A stretch of DNA of 64,000 nucleotides. Source: Ligula intestinalis (taxonomy: Eukaryota; Platyhelminthes; Cestoda; Diphyllobothriidea; Diphyllobothriidae). The notes under the pieces were generated by a model. The model searched no databases and was not told the origin of the DNA. It saw only the letters and a list, made by a program, of their open reading frames with translations. The DNA lies in NCBI GenBank assembly GCA_036362985.1, contig JAYGXS010000002.1, positions 5,361,953 to 5,425,952 on the forward strand, in the 5' to 3' direction. A program made the translations under genes and the position numbers. Shown piece by piece: positions 12,023 to 24,489 of the stretch; positions within the stretch are counted from its first letter, which is position 1, and each line of letters begins with the position of its first letter.

Positions 12023-12190
12023 GCGGCCATAGCGCAGTGGTTAGCATCGCGGTCTTCTGTTGGAGAGGTTTTGGGTTCGAACCCCTCTCGAGGCGGATTA
12101 AGCATTTGACTTCCTGCCTGCATTATTATCGCACGACAAGTGAGGCTCCAGCAAAAAAGGTTCAAATGTGAAGGTTTCATTTATTTACGA
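12023..12190 (+). repeat. tRNA-derived SINE head
   Basis: A box A-like sequence TAGCGCAGTGGTTAGCATCG is followed about 35 nt later by a perfect box B core, GGTTCGAACCC. The T-arm half (GGG TTCGAAC CCC) can pair, but no 7-bp acceptor stem or convincing anticodon arm forms. This is therefore a tRNA-like Pol III promoter, not a working tRNA gene. About 90 bp of unrelated body follows. It lies exactly at the 5' edge of the minus-strand LINE. No second copy of the body was seen in this window. Confidence 0.6.
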
Positions 12191-13837
12191 GAAAGATAGC
12201 CTAAATCTTCGCTTTGCTTATGTAAGAATACATTAAAGGTAATTCTCCTTACTTAAAACGATTTTTTGTAGAATTTAATAAGCAGATCTTTGACGGACTA
12301 CTAAAGAAATGTCAAAACGTGCAAACTTTGTTCAGGCTTGGTAAAAGCAGGCGTAATAACTGAGCTAGTTTAATTTCTAACTGTGCAGTAAGTTACTCCA
12401 ATACTGGTATCAAAGCAAATGTGATAGAATAGAGTGGAGCGACTCAGCCTTTGTCGTTGTCTATTCTGCTCCTTCGTGTCTACTAGTGCCTGAGAATTTC
12501 AACAGCCCCAGCATTTTAGGAGTTTGGTTGCTTTGACCTCGTTTAGGAAGAGGTTAGGCGACTGTCTGCTTTGCTAGTTGCAGCCTTACTGTGCAAGCAG
12601 ATGGATTTTACCACAGGTGGCGATTGAGGAGAAGAATACTGTAGTATGGTTTGTTCAGCGAACAAATTACGTGAGTATCCGGCTTTGTTCGTAAATCAAG
12701 TGTGTTGATCTTGACATACTATCTTTTGCTCGTTGGAAGCAAGTATGTTTCTCTTGAACCGCAACTGCTTAAAAATTTCAAACCGTACGGAGGCAATATT
12801 TTTACAAGCTTGCTATCGTGCACCTTTTGGCATCCTGAAAGTCGAGCTCTATATATTTTAAAATGAAGTAAATTAGTACTTCTTTGAAAAAATATGTACA
12901 TTTTAAAAATTTAACTGCATGGATAGCGAGGTTTGCCGTTGCGCTAGGAGATGTGCCTCGCACGTTTAGTTACTACCATTGAATCGCTGCTACGACACAT
13001 TTGCCAACCATTGCCCGACGCGATAAAAACCAAAGATGACAGGAACCAGGTGTGGATGCAGAAAATAAAGATAAAAAACAAACGCGTGGTCATGGCCTAC
13101 CACACACGGCACGCCCCCGTTTCACGTTTTGTCACATGGCACAAACTCCATTTACAACTGCGAGTACGTTTACCAAATTAAACTGATTATAGCGAAGAAC
13201 ACATTACTCTGCCTCAGCGGATTTAACAGCTCGTAAATATTCCCGCTACCCAAAATCAACCTAGGCTGCGCTGCTCTTCATATTGCAAGAGAAAAAGGAA
13301 ATAGTAACCTTGATAAAATATAAAATTTGATGTACATTTTCTTGTTTAATAAAATGAATAATTATTTGTTCGTCAGATATATAAGTTTTTGTTGGGCATA
13401 TGGTCAACCTTGACTGCTGCTTCTTTCGTGTGGATATTGCAGTTATTCACAAAAGCGCGTCTTGGATAGACAGGTAGCACACCTATCCTTTTCTTCTGAA
13501 TAATGTTGCATTTTTATTTTTTTAAATCTTTTTTTATTATTCTTGTTTAAAGGTGATTTAGTGAAATATTCGTACGTTTTTATATGATAAGCATATAGCG
13601 AAAGAGAAAGGAAAAAACCTTATTTTGAAGGTAAACGCATTATATTATAAGCAGAAGGTATTTCCATTGACAGTAGAGAAGGGATGAGGTAAGGTAAAAT
13701 GTCAGAAAATAAGCAAAGTTTAAAGTTCCACATGATATTCACATCCGTTTTGGAGACTGTCTGTCTTTCAAGTTCTCAATTTCCGTTTCTTTACCTGTGA
13801 GTAAGCGTGCTAGGAATTGAAGTTTAGAATTCTGATA
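12191..13837. other. AT-rich spacer, no gene seen
   Basis: There are only short frames (12719-12901 minus, 12951-13181 plus) without family resemblance. I noticed no element ends. Confidence 0.45.
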
Positions 13838-14060
13838 AGTTGAAGTACGGCAAGATACATGACAGAAGCTTCGGTGCATTTATAGGGAGACTACGCAGCC
13901 ATTATTTCATCGTGTATAGGATAAGCAACTTCCTTAAGGTTGCGAGCAGCAAATCGCTTGACCGTTTTTAAGTCTCGTCGTATTATAATATCAGCTTAAA
14001 TGGCGTAGAATACACCGGCAGCTTAAAAGAGTATTCGGAGGATACGTTTAAAGATTACTA
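13838..14060 (+). repeat. Dispersed repeat shared with 36.0 kb, copy 1
   Basis: It aligns in the same orientation with about 36034-36268. Shared landmarks are TACGGCAAGATACATGAC, a central GACCGTTTTTAAGTCTCG (GACCGATTTAAAGTGTCG in the other copy), TATTATAATATCAG and ACACCGGCAGCTTAAAAGAG. Read on the minus strand, the 36 kb copy has an uninterrupted frame, whereas this copy has stops in that frame. The element type is unknown. Confidence 0.6.
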
Positions 14061-15489
14061 GGTCTGACGAAATAACCATTGAGAAATAACAAATTAGGGC
14101 AATATAACATCATTTGAAACTCGAACTGTACGTGGTGTATTAAACTCTAGTATTATTGCGTGGCAGACAATATCCAAATACTTTGCAAAATTGTGTTCTG
14201 CGAATTTTAATTTTTTGAGTGATTCACAAAATCGGTGATGTCAATAATGGGTCGCGACGAGAACAAAGCCACTACCGTGGCATTTAGATCTCAAATTGGA
14301 CAGTAATTGTCTTGATAATTGATTTTAGCTACCAAATACTATACATTCACCTAACAAAGTCGGTAAGGTGAAAGAACGAGATCGTTGAAACGGATGACAT
14401 TTTAAAATTAAATTAATAAAATAAATCTAAAAAGTAATAATAAAGCTAAGGAAACCTAAGGAAACTTGCTCAATGTAGTCTATATATAACAAAAACGATG
14501 TATTTTTGAACCACATTTAAAATTTTCATTTAAATGGGTCCAGGAGGATAACATTAAAATGCTCAGCTTAATTGTGTGTCAAGGACAAGTTGAATTGCAT
14601 AAATATGGCCCACATGTGGTTAGTCATCACATGATTAAATCCGGCTAATCTATCACGGTAAAAATAGACAACATCCAGATGCACCAAGTAATCTAAAATC
14701 TTGCAAAAATCAGCCGAGTTTGGCCAGCTGATTGATGTGAACTCAATTGCCTGACAACGTCTTAGCTTACACCGACCGAACGGCAATGGCAAAATAAAAA
14801 AGGGTTAAAATTTGAGATTTGCCATCAGTCGTCATATACATTAGAGCCCAAACTGGCTACCAAACCCCTGTACTAGAATTAACGTACATTTTTAATGGGA
14901 AAACAATTTGATTTTAATGAGCCGTAAAAATGATTTTAAATATTTCAGGGACTCTAGAAAAGCAAATGTAAATCGTGGGGCCAAAAAAATTACAAATAAA
15001 TTAGAAAAAGTGTGTAAGTACAATTGTATACTTTGTTCATTATGACTATTTGTTATATTCATTAAAAATTACCAGATGCTGCAGTTCCGTTTTCGAAATT
15101 CGCACTTGACCATCCAATAATGTTCATTAAAATTCGAATTTCGGATAACGGATTTATTATCCATTGATTAAAATTTAATCCCTGAGCACTCATGAAAAGG
15201 GAAAATAATGAAAAAGTAAATAAACAGCAGAAAGTCGCCCGGAGAGTGCCAGTTCTCCCAAATTGGTTTTTCTATTGGGAACATCAGGCGTTTATCCCAT
15301 TTTAATATTAATTTATGAATTGTGCCACTTTCTTTTGATGAGTGCTAACCAATTTTCAAGGAGACTTATGTCCGAGTTGTTTTCAAGTAAAAGAAAAGGC
15401 TTCAAACGGTCGGCAGAGAGGTCTGGGCTTTTTAAGTAGTGGGATTGATCTTGCAAGCATCATTTTATTCAGACCTATTTACAGCAATA
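14061..15489. other. AT-rich spacer, no gene seen
   Basis: No coding or element signal was noticed. It runs up to the 3' end of the minus-strand Penelope-like element. Confidence 0.45.
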
Positions 15490-18300
15490 AGTACGAGTAT
15501 AACCTTTAAAGAATCATAGTTTCAAGTCCACGTGTGTGAATGAAGCATTGGTCAAGATATCGTTCGCAAAATTGACAGACATCTTGATGTTTAAATTCTT
15601 CGTAATCGGTGGGCTGACTGGCTGTTCTCTGAATTAGACGACCATTTACACGATCAACCACCAACAATATATGCTGTCTGCCGACACTGCAGTAAGTCTG
15701 AGACATGCGCAGATAAGGGGTGATACATGCACAGATTGCACGGTATTTATAGTTCACAGCGGTCACCCGCATGAATACTATAATTGTCAGTTCTTGAAGT
15801 CACCGCTTGAGGTCTTAATTGGTGCGGTGATTGCTCATTAATTGCCACAGCGTTCTTGTCCGCGTCGGATGCGGGTTTGGTAATTGCGCGACAATTATGC
15901 CCACTGTCGTCGGAGTTGCTGTTGCACCCAGTCCTTCCCACGTGACTGATTCTCTTGATCAGGAAATTTCTCAGTACACCGTAGGGGAACGCCAAATCGT
16001 TGCGCTTGTTGATGGACTGGGGGCCTGAAAACCATGACTCGAGCGGCTCGCGGCTCACGCGGTTGTCCACTTTTGCGAGGATTTCGGCCTCGGCAAACTT
16101 GAAAATATGATCGGGTCCCGTTGAGTGAGCGTCTTTCTTCCTCAGCGCCACTGCATGCTCAGCCATTCACGTCCGGAGTAATCTCCCAGTTTCTCCGACG
16201 TAGTTGCTTTTTCCACAACTACACCAAATTCGGTAAACGACTCCAGCCGTTTCCTGCCGTGGCAGTGGTTCTTTCGGCCTCATGACCCGGCGCCTGATGG
16301 TTGCTTCTGGCCTGTGTGCAACTCCAACTCCAAGTGGGGTGAGTAGACGGCTGACCGCTTTCGATACATTCTTCACGTACGGAAGAGCTCGCAAAACGTT
16401 TGGACCAGCTCGACGTGGCTTCTTCTCTCGTTTGCGTATGCACTGGTTGACAAAATTGTGCGGGTAACCATTCGCTCTCAGTACCCGTCGAACATATTGC
16501 AATTCAGCAATTTTGTCTTCCGCTTCGCTGCAATGCGTCTCGACGCGCCGGGATAGCGCTCTTACGCAGCTGCGTTTGTGACCGATTGGGTGGTTGCTGT
16601 TGTAGTTCAGGACTTGCATAGTGTTGGTTGCTTTCCTGAAAACTTTAGTCTTCAGGCCACTATCGTCTTTGCAGCAAACGAGGACATCCAGGAAGGCCAG
16701 TTGGTTGTTTTCTTCTTCCTCCATCGTAAATTGAATGTCCGGGTAGACGGCGTTTAGACGTTCCTTGAATGTCAGCAACTGATCCGACTCAATTACGACG
16801 AAGGTGTCGTCCACATACCGAGCCCAGCGTTTCGGCCTGTGGTGTCGGAAAACCAGCGACTGCAGCCGTTGCAGGACCGGAAATGGGCAAACCCATAGGC
16901 GTGCCCTTCACCTGCACGTAGATAGTTCCGTTGAAGGTAAAGTACGTCTTCAGGCAGAACTTGTGGAGCTGGAGGATTGAGCGTGCCCGAGGCGATTCTC
17001 CGTTTCATCGTATTTCTCTCGTAGGAGTAGTAGGATAGTATCGACGGCCAGGTCCTGTGGAATAGAAGTAAAAAGGGACGTGACATCAAAGGAAACCATG
17101 ATATCATTTTGCTGGAGACTTACCCCTTTAAGTCTCTTCAAGAATTGGGTTGACGACCTGACTGTTGTGTCTGAATCAGCGGTCAAGAATTTGAGCTGTC
17201 GGAACAGCCACTTCGCCAGTCCGTAGGTTAGAGTTCCTTTGAGAGATACGATTGGCCGGAGGGGTGCGCCCTCTTTGTGCACCTTGGGGAGACCATAGAA
17301 GCGGGCCAGGGCCATTTCTTGCGCTCTCACCATGCGTCGGTCGATTGGTGATATTGCACCTGAGTTCTCCATTGCAAACAGCGTTGTGTTGATTTCGCGT
17401 GTCAGCATTTTCATGGGGTTGGATTCGCAGGGGACGTAGGACTGACGATCGTCCAACAAAGTTTGAGCTTTGTTAATGTAGTCTGTCTTGTCCAATACGA
17501 CAGTTGACCTCCCCTTGTCCGCCGGCACGATAACGAGGTCATTGTCGGCTCTGAGTTCTTTCAGTGTCTTACGTTCGACCTTGGAGAGAACGTCACGTGG
17601 TCGATGTGCCATGAAGAGGGACGACACTTGATGACGTATGAGGTTTTTCGTGTCGTCCGTTGCTTCTGTTGGGCTCAGAATTGATTCTACAGCAGCAACC
17701 ATGTTGGCAGGTCTGGCATCAGCTGTGTTGAATGAGGCTCCATGCCTTAACACCTGCATTTGTTCTTCCGTCAGCTTTTTGGATGACAGGTTGTGCACAA
17801 GTTTGTCATCTTTGGATGAATTTGGTCGAGGTAGCTTGCGAAACTTAATTTCAAGTGCTGCCTCCCGCTTCGCTTTGTGGTCTCGGGCTCGTTCGATCAC
17901 CCTCTGCTGGAGCAGTTTGGTACCATTCTCGCCCATAAACTCAAAGCAATTCTCCCTCTCTTCGCTGATCCTCTGACAGTACTTGCGAAGCCTCGCGTGA
18001 CAGTCTTGAAGGATCACTCGGATCATATCTCTGCCGTGCTTAAATTCTTTGCGTCTCGCCAACTCTGTATTAACCGGAGGTCTGTATGAAACACACTTCG
18101 GTAGCACATTATTGTCGAGACACCTGTGCAAGAATCGGATCTGCGCATAAGTAGACGACTCCCGAAGGACAAATGTTTCCCACCGTCGAGCCGATCGGAG
18201 CGATGCGCTCCCAACTGCAGATAGTACTCTCCAAAAGTTATTTTCATATGTAAGCACGCGGATCGAATGCGCAAGTTCATCAAAAAATAAGATCTCGGAA
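15490..18300 (-). mobile_element. Near full-length Penelope-like element (PLE), minus strand
   Basis: A PLE reads from about 18257 to 15747 with possible untranslated tail to about 15490. All expected parts are present: an N-terminal region, the Penelope-type reverse transcriptase and a C-terminal GIY-YIG endonuclease. At least two frameshifts in the RT core and one nonsense codon in the endonuclease inactivate it, although the sequence is otherwise well preserved and GC-rich relative to its surroundings. A relative covering only the endonuclease end lies at 35.2-36.0 kb on the plus strand. I did not find a clear hammerhead in either flank of this copy. Confidence 0.88.
15747..18257 (-). pseudogene. 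PLE polyprotein: reverse transcriptase plus GIY-YIG endonuclease
   Basis: The first frame, 18257-16950 (435 codons), begins with a PLE N-terminus (STYAQIRFLHRCLDNNVLP). It then has VPADKGRSTVVLDK, GLPKVHKEGAPLRPIVS (RT motif 2a type) and catalytic SFDVTSLFTSIP (motif A). The frame shifts near 16975; the next part, KGTPMGLPISG (motif B), is in a second frame. It shifts again near 16840 to reach YVDDTFVVI (motif C, catalytic Asp pair intact) and QLAFLDVLV. The endonuclease follows with YRIWCSCGKSNYVGETGR. An in-frame TGA at 16167-16169 then sits where an Arg codon would be expected, and the frame resumes at 16166 with MAEHAVALRK through to SWFSGPQSINKRNDL and a stop at 15747. PLE enzymes prime reverse transcription at DNA ends nicked by the GIY-YIG domain. 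This copy cannot make the full protein without at least three repairs. Confidence 0.88.
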
Positions 18301-20123
18301 CAAAACTAAACGGTTTTCTTAAATGAGGGCCTGCAATCACTTTCGTTGTAATTATATCAACCGCCGTTGCCTAGTTAGTTCCCTTGCTTGTAAATTTAAA
18401 ATTCCTATTTTCATATCCTAATTATCTTCGTAGGAAAATTTACCGATTTTTCCTTTAAGTAATCCTGCCAGATAAACACGGATATCTTCTAGGGTACGGC
18501 GGGAAGAAATTGTCGTTTTTCTTATACGTGTATGGTTTTGGCCCGCCCTACTTATTTATCAGCACGTTTCTATCATTATTAATGCATCACAGATTCACCT
18601 TCCTGATACGGACCATAATTGCAAACCATTTACGTGGAAACCACCCACCTGCTGTTGATTTTCCTATGCATTTGTGGTGCCCTGCAGACTGAATCACGTT
18701 GGGAATCTGTATCCCATGGCCTGACGGAAGATAATGTTAGCATGTCGTGTGCTGTCAATAAATATTGCACATGGTCCCAGATATTAGTGTGATGAATCAA
18801 TGACAAGTGAAAGAAGTATAATAATGATTTTTTGTAAATCAAATGAAATGAACCCGCGGCTAGTATCTAAAAATATCATTTCACATATCTACAATTATTT
18901 AAGTGCCCTGACTTTTGAAATTGTCTGATGTATCGCTTCATTTTTTAGCCACCGTTTTACCAATTGGGCGCTCAAATGCGTTGGCTTTTCTCTATCTTAG
19001 TAAAACTAAACTGCATTCACCTCTTTTAATGTACATAAGAACTTCATTTCCGATGGTGAATGTGATTGATTCAGCACTTCTCTTCATTTTTTCTTTTAGA
19101 CGACTACACGCACAACTAAGACCTTTTGGCCTTTAGATTTGCTTTAATCGAAATTCAACTGGATTATCAAGAAACCGGAGACTTTTCCCGATTATGCTGT
19201 GGTTCCTCTTGCATAAGATGGACTTGTAAGGAAATCAGCTTTAATTCCTCGATTTTTTAGTCTAAAGACTATTTAGCCAAAACACATATACACAAATATA
19301 TGCGATAAAACTCCTGCGAATTACGATATTTAACTATCATGAGCTAGGCTGTCTACTGCACACAATATCGGCATAAACATCTGGTTCCTCTGGAATCCAT
19401 TAGTTGTCTGCACAGCCCATTAAATCAAATGCTGATGTTATTTGGCTCAGTGCTCGAGAAAGTGTGAACCTAGGTTCCCTGCTGATGACACGCATGATTG
19501 GCTATAATAAGATTCCGAGAATTCTGTTTAAAAAAACGCATATCTACAAAGGGGAATGATAATGACTGTGTAATTTATAAATATACAATTTCAATATTTT
19601 AACCCTCACTAGAATCCACCTAATTAAAACCTCTAACAATGCTCCTTAATCACACTCTGGTTGAATAGTTTGTAATATGGTGACTGATTTATATGCCTGC
19701 TGCCTTTAAATCAAGCCATCTCATTGGCCCGGGACTGTTACGCTGTCAAATGTGACGTAGCCAGATAAAACTGATGTCTTTTCGTCTGACATTACATTTA
19801 TGACTTTTTATGTGTTCGATTTGTTTCTTTGTGGGTTTCTAAATGTCATTTGTTTAAAGCGTAGCACTAACTGTTGCCAACAGCATACTTTGAACACATA
19901 AGGTGACAGCAAACTATCACGCCAAGCTGGAATTCCTTCAGCAGGTTGGTTGCTCCTTTCCTCACTGCATAGAAGGCAGTTCTTAAACGTTGTAACCGGG
20001 TTTCTCACGTTTTTTTCTTTGAGCCATGTCTACGATTAGCCTTAATTGATAGCTCTTTAATGAAAACCACTTGGCAGACACATCACTTTAAGCGGTTTGC
20101 AATTCTGTTCATGCAATTGTAAA
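18301..20123. other. AT-rich spacer, no gene seen
   Basis: Frames at 18510-18692, 18915-19136 and 19808-20008 look random. No ribozyme, tRNA-like or terminal-repeat signal was noticed before 20124. Confidence 0.45.
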
Positions 20124-20219
20124 AAAAGTCGTGGCATTGGTTGGAGTCGAACCCACACAGCATGGAAGGCTTTTGCGCAACCAACGCTTCACCACTGACC
20201 TTCAGTGCGCTCCAAATTT
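20124..20219 (-). repeat. tRNA-like sequence (SINE or tRNA pseudogene)
   Basis: On the minus strand AGGTCAGTGGTGAAGCG (box A-like) is followed about 40 nt later by GGTTCGACTCC (box B), and then a run of seven T that could stop Pol III. The acceptor ends do not pair and the T-stem is imperfect, so it is not a functional tRNA. It lies directly downstream of the PLE remnant and the hammerhead-like motif on the same strand, which may be a coincidence of insertion or a composite unit. Confidence 0.5.
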
Positions 20220-20341
20220 GATCAAACGTGGATGACTAACTCGTCCAATTTTCTGCTAAGATGAAATCCTACATTATGGACCAACAAGCTGCCTTTCAGA
20301 AAAAGCTTCATTGAACACCGGAATCATGATTTTATTAGTCT

Positions 20342-20375
20342 GAGCTTTCAGGCTCCAGCAGGAATCCATCGTCAG
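20342..20375 (-). ncRNA. Degenerate type I hammerhead ribozyme motif
   Basis: Read on the minus strand: CTGACGA (conserved box 1, N7 = C) at 20375-20369, then a stem II hairpin GGATTCC-TGCT-GGAGCC with one bulge and one mismatch, then GAAA at 20349-20346 followed by GCTC and cleavage-side AGA. The first stem I pairs (TCT with AGA) form. The U-U apposition at 10.1-11.1 and CUC in place of a GUC-like triplet weaken it. It lies downstream of a same-strand PLE remnant, as known for PLE hammerheads. It is probably inactive. Confidence 0.6.
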
Positions 20376-20439
20376 AGATGAGAAAACAGCAACAGCAGCA
20401 GCCACACAACAAAATTATTTATTTTCTACACATAAAAAT

Positions 20440-20991
20440 TTAAGTCGTTGTGTACATACGCCACTAGTCACCCCATTTTTGTTGTTTTCCCATCTGTGAC
20501 GATGAACTTCTCAGAAGCCCGAATGCTAAGACGAATAAAATCATCATTTCGGTGTCCAAAAAAGCTATTTTATCTTAAAATATACAGGTTCCTGGAATGC
20601 GAAGATTTGCCTCAATTTGTAAGCAAGCTGGCTTGTTTCGTGAATATGCAACTTTGCTTGTGCTGCAGTGAGTGTTCGCTGTTGCAGGTCAATATTGTCG
20701 AAGTGTTTGTCGCTGAACGATAGATAGAATCCGGCATTTTTTCGGCCGATTGCTGGCAGAAAAGAACATCCAAGAACGGAAGTCTGCCCTCCATTTCTCC
20801 ACTTTCTTCACAAAGTGTCCATTTAGTGAGAAAAAGTGACCTCCACACATTTCAGAGCAAAATTTAGGTGGATAATTATGGAAGCCAGTGTCTTGGGGGA
20901 CTGCAGTGCCATTACACCAAAACGTATGGAAATAACGATCATTTAAGTTTGTATTAGCATCAAAATTGACCTTACGATGTTTTTTTGGCAA
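20440..20991 (-). mobile_element. Penelope-like element remnant (RT C-terminal part)
   Basis: The frame 20848-20612 gives WTLCEESGEMEGRLPFLDVL followed by IYRSATNTSTILTCNSEHSL and HKQSCI. This is the PLE stretch after the YVDD motif (a QLPFLDVLV-type motif, then YRK.T.T...NSNHP, then HKRS). The upstream part to 20991 is frameshifted. The GIY-YIG endonuclease is missing, yet a tail with a hammerhead-like motif follows on the same strand. The tail sequence (TTGCTGTTTTCTCATCT and ATTCCGGTG) is shared with the tail at 54.19-54.27 kb, so both belong to one PLE subfamily. Confidence 0.72.
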
Positions 20992-23900
20992 TTTTCGAGG
21001 ATACTAAGAAGAAACATATCCACTGAATTTTTATTTGATACCTCTTTGCATTTTTCCAAAAGAACTTTATAAAAACCATGTATTATCCCAGCATCAGTGC
21101 TTTTCTAACTAAATGAAAATCAAAGGGCTTTGAAATAACAGTTTAAGTGAGTGCGTCCATTTTTTACTAATATGTCGATTAAATCAATCAGTCATACAAA
21201 ACGAGTGATCCTTACCACTTCGAAGTTAAATCATATCTCACTAGAACGAATCACTTAATTCGATTTTCAAAGTTGGCCCTTCTTTTGAAAGATAATCTCC
21301 GTATGGGAAAAATCACTTTGAATACGCCATTATGAGCGTCATTTGCAAAAATAAATAATTTCGGTTGTTCGCAAATAAGATTTATTTTAAACCTAACAAT
21401 GTCCCGCCTGGTTAGCATAAAAACTAATCGTTCTGTTACTTTCTGGTTGTATAATACTGCTGCGCCTATCTCAAAGTGGCATCATGGGACATAAGAAAGC
21501 ACATTGTGGGTGATATTTTGACCGATAAATTTTATGTTCATTTAGTTTGCGGGTGATGCATGAATTATATGGCATAAGCTAGAGTGATTAGACACTATAG
21601 AAAAGACAAGTAACTTTTAGATTAACCTCCGTTTAGATAGCACTTTGGATAAAAACAGACTAAACAGTATCCCTGCAAAATAGAGCAACCGTCATGACGA
21701 AATTCTAATTGCTAGTTCAGCAAACATTTTTACACGTTATTTTTGTTTCATTTTGTAGATTAAATCTTGCGGAACATTTTTTGTTAGGAAAATTACCCTT
21801 GAAATTAGGTATATTAAAAGAAATGGGCATTATTGTTGGTGAAATCAGGACCACTCTTGTGTTGAAAGCATTTCTGATTCTATGATGCAAATGTTTAACT
21901 AATATGTATTATGCTATGGTCGCACTTCAAAATAAATATAAAAAAGTCAAAACCATATCCTTTTGGAACCGTAAAACGTTGCTCGAAATTGCTAAGATGA
22001 AATTGAAACCAAATTTTAGTAATCGTATTAAATTCCAGACACAACGAAAAATTTATAATATCACAATAACTGTTTGCTTAATTTGGAAGGTTTTTTTACA
22101 ACATGTAGTAAAAAACGCTTTGGGTGCATTAATTGTCATGCATCAATTTTAAAACAGACGTTCACAAAGATCATGATATATTATCGGGAATGCTTAGGTG
22201 AAATTCGATTTTACTAAATCGTTATCACGCTACAATACACTCTTTATATACTATATTCTCCGCCTATGCTTTATCTACTCGCACAACAGATAGAAGAATA
22301 ATATTTATGTAAAAATATTTCTTTTGCTTTTAGAAGCTTAGGGCAGAGGCTGAAGCTACTCCACTATGGCGAAAAAATAATCAAAATAGGTTAGATCTTG
22401 ACTTTTTTAATTCACAGTCAAATTGATCTTAAAGATATGTCAAAATTTTCATTTTCCTTATTACAAAACCTTTTAAATGTTAATTTGCATGTCAACTTGT
22501 CAGCTGAATATCCAACCAAAGTGCCTTTTTTAAAGAGGAAACCTAAATAATATAGTTTCTTTTTTAAGTAAAGGGTAGCAATATGAGTTTTTTAGTGTGG
22601 ACGTATCTCGCTCAAATTTTTTTTTTCTGTTTAGAATAATTCAAAAATATTGCTCGCCTGACAATTTTTATAAGAACCAGTATCAAATACCTCTTTTTTG
22701 TTAATCTTTTTAATCTTTAAACTAATTCACACGTTTTGCTAAAAACATCGGTCAGAATCTTGATTTTTGGGCCAACCTGGAGGAACGTGAAAGCGCTGAA
22801 AATGATTTGGCATTAAAAAATTCATCTGCAAAATATTTTGTTTGATTAACTACGGTATGTTTATAATTTTCAGCCAATGCTCAAGTGTTTTGTGTAAAAA
22901 GAAACTGGCGTGATAATGCATTTAACTTAAGGAGGGATTTACATTTATCGTTGCAGTATATAGTTATTTTTCACGTCCACGGGACCTGAGTATTATTGGA
23001 AAAATTTCGTTTTTTTAACAAGTCAATACTTTCTTTATTTATTTTATAAACTAACGTGTCTAAGGTTCCCATAATAAGTATTCGTACATATGCTGATTCC
23101 CGTTCGTGATGGATTATCAGTATTGTGCGAACGTCAGCGTTTTCTATGATGTCGTAGACATACTATGTATAAAATCCAAGCAATGACAGTCTACTCTTTT
23201 CCTGTAATAAGTTCCATGAATTTTTTGGTGCCACTCCCGCCTTGTACTCAGAGTCCTTTTTGGGAAAAGGTCACGTGTCAGTACTGCCAGAAAACCATCG
23301 AATTTTGGCTTTTTTCCGTTGTTGATTATATGTTTAAAATATTGCCATTGCTGTCAACATTCTTAAATTTATACTGGAGTAACGTTTCGTATATATTTGA
23401 ATTTTGCTATTATTCTAAACCACGTCCTTGCTGGCAATCATTGCCTCTCGAATTCTACAGTAAGCATCCCTTTCTTGCATGTTCACTGCTAAACGTAATT
23501 TGTTTGTATTTTACAGTAAACTAAATGTGAAAACATTTGGAAAACATTATCTCGCGAAACTATCTTCAATTAACGACCACACATAGCGTTGACAGGCGTC
23601 AACACATGGACCTGCAACGCCACATAGTGATAGCTTTATCGAAGACATTATCAGACGCATGGGTGTCTTCTTCAGAATTTTGACGTTGTTCACCGGATAC
23701 AATGGGGTGCCAGGCTGTTACCAGTAGCTTTCATGATTCTGGCAAAGAAGGTAGGATGAAACTGCATGAAACCAAGCATTCACTCAGGCACAAACTGCAA
23801 AATATTTTGGTGCACCCGCCACAGTTAAGCATTAGACTGTCCAATCGCTCTGGGTTGATCAAAAAGCAAATGACTTTTGAGTGATAAGATATTTGACAGA

Positions 23901-24489
23901 AATCTTAATCTGCAAAAATTCATCAAGTAATGCGTGGATAAATCAGTGACGCAATGAAAGTTGTAAACTGCCGATGAGTTTTTGGTTTTCCTCAACCGAT
24001 CCCTATTGTTTTGTTTTGGCGATGAACCCGTCTAACAGTTAGTTACATAGGAAAACTGCAATGCAACTTTAAAATATTGAAATATACGTTGTTTCTTAGC
24101 AGGTCCATGGATTAAAAGATTTTCCGTTATACAAGGAGAAAGTTCTTATTTCAGAGACCGTTGCAGGAAGGCATAATACGTCTGACCTCGTAGGCCATAA
24201 CTCAACCTTAAATATTATTTTGCTTATGAAGGATTACCTAAATGGAGAAGAAACCTCAAACCTTCTGCAAAATACCTCAAAGATTTTCCCGTCATATCAG
24301 GATTTCAATATTTATATGTAGGTCTTTCCGACCGCTTGCTAAAATCTCATTCTCCCAAAATAAATATAAAAGTTATGTTTGATTTTTTAAACCGTGTTTA
24401 AATGTGAATAAACTGTTTATTAAGCATGTATACAAACGACCTTTGTATGGTCATCTTCTTACGCATGTTTTGGTCGGAAAATAAACTAA
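20992..24489. other. AT-rich spacer, no gene seen
   Basis: This is 3.5 kb of very AT-rich sequence. The longest frame (23165-23524, plus, 119 codons) is rich in Phe, Leu, Tyr and Cys in a way expected from AT-rich noise, with no family resemblance. A hammerhead-like but mutated motif on the minus strand at 23675-23644 is treated under findings. Confidence 0.45.

Noticed and set aside
12023..12110. Functional tRNA gene
   Set aside because: Boxes A and B are good, but no acceptor stem or regular anticodon arm forms, so a SINE head is the better call.
17638..18089. Plus-strand frames of 112 and 70 codons
   Set aside because: They are antisense shadows of the PLE reverse transcriptase on the minus strand.
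23165..23524. 119-codon plus-strand frame
   Set aside because: Rich in Phe/Leu/Tyr/Cys as expected from AT-rich DNA, no domain, no homologous repeat, no start context.
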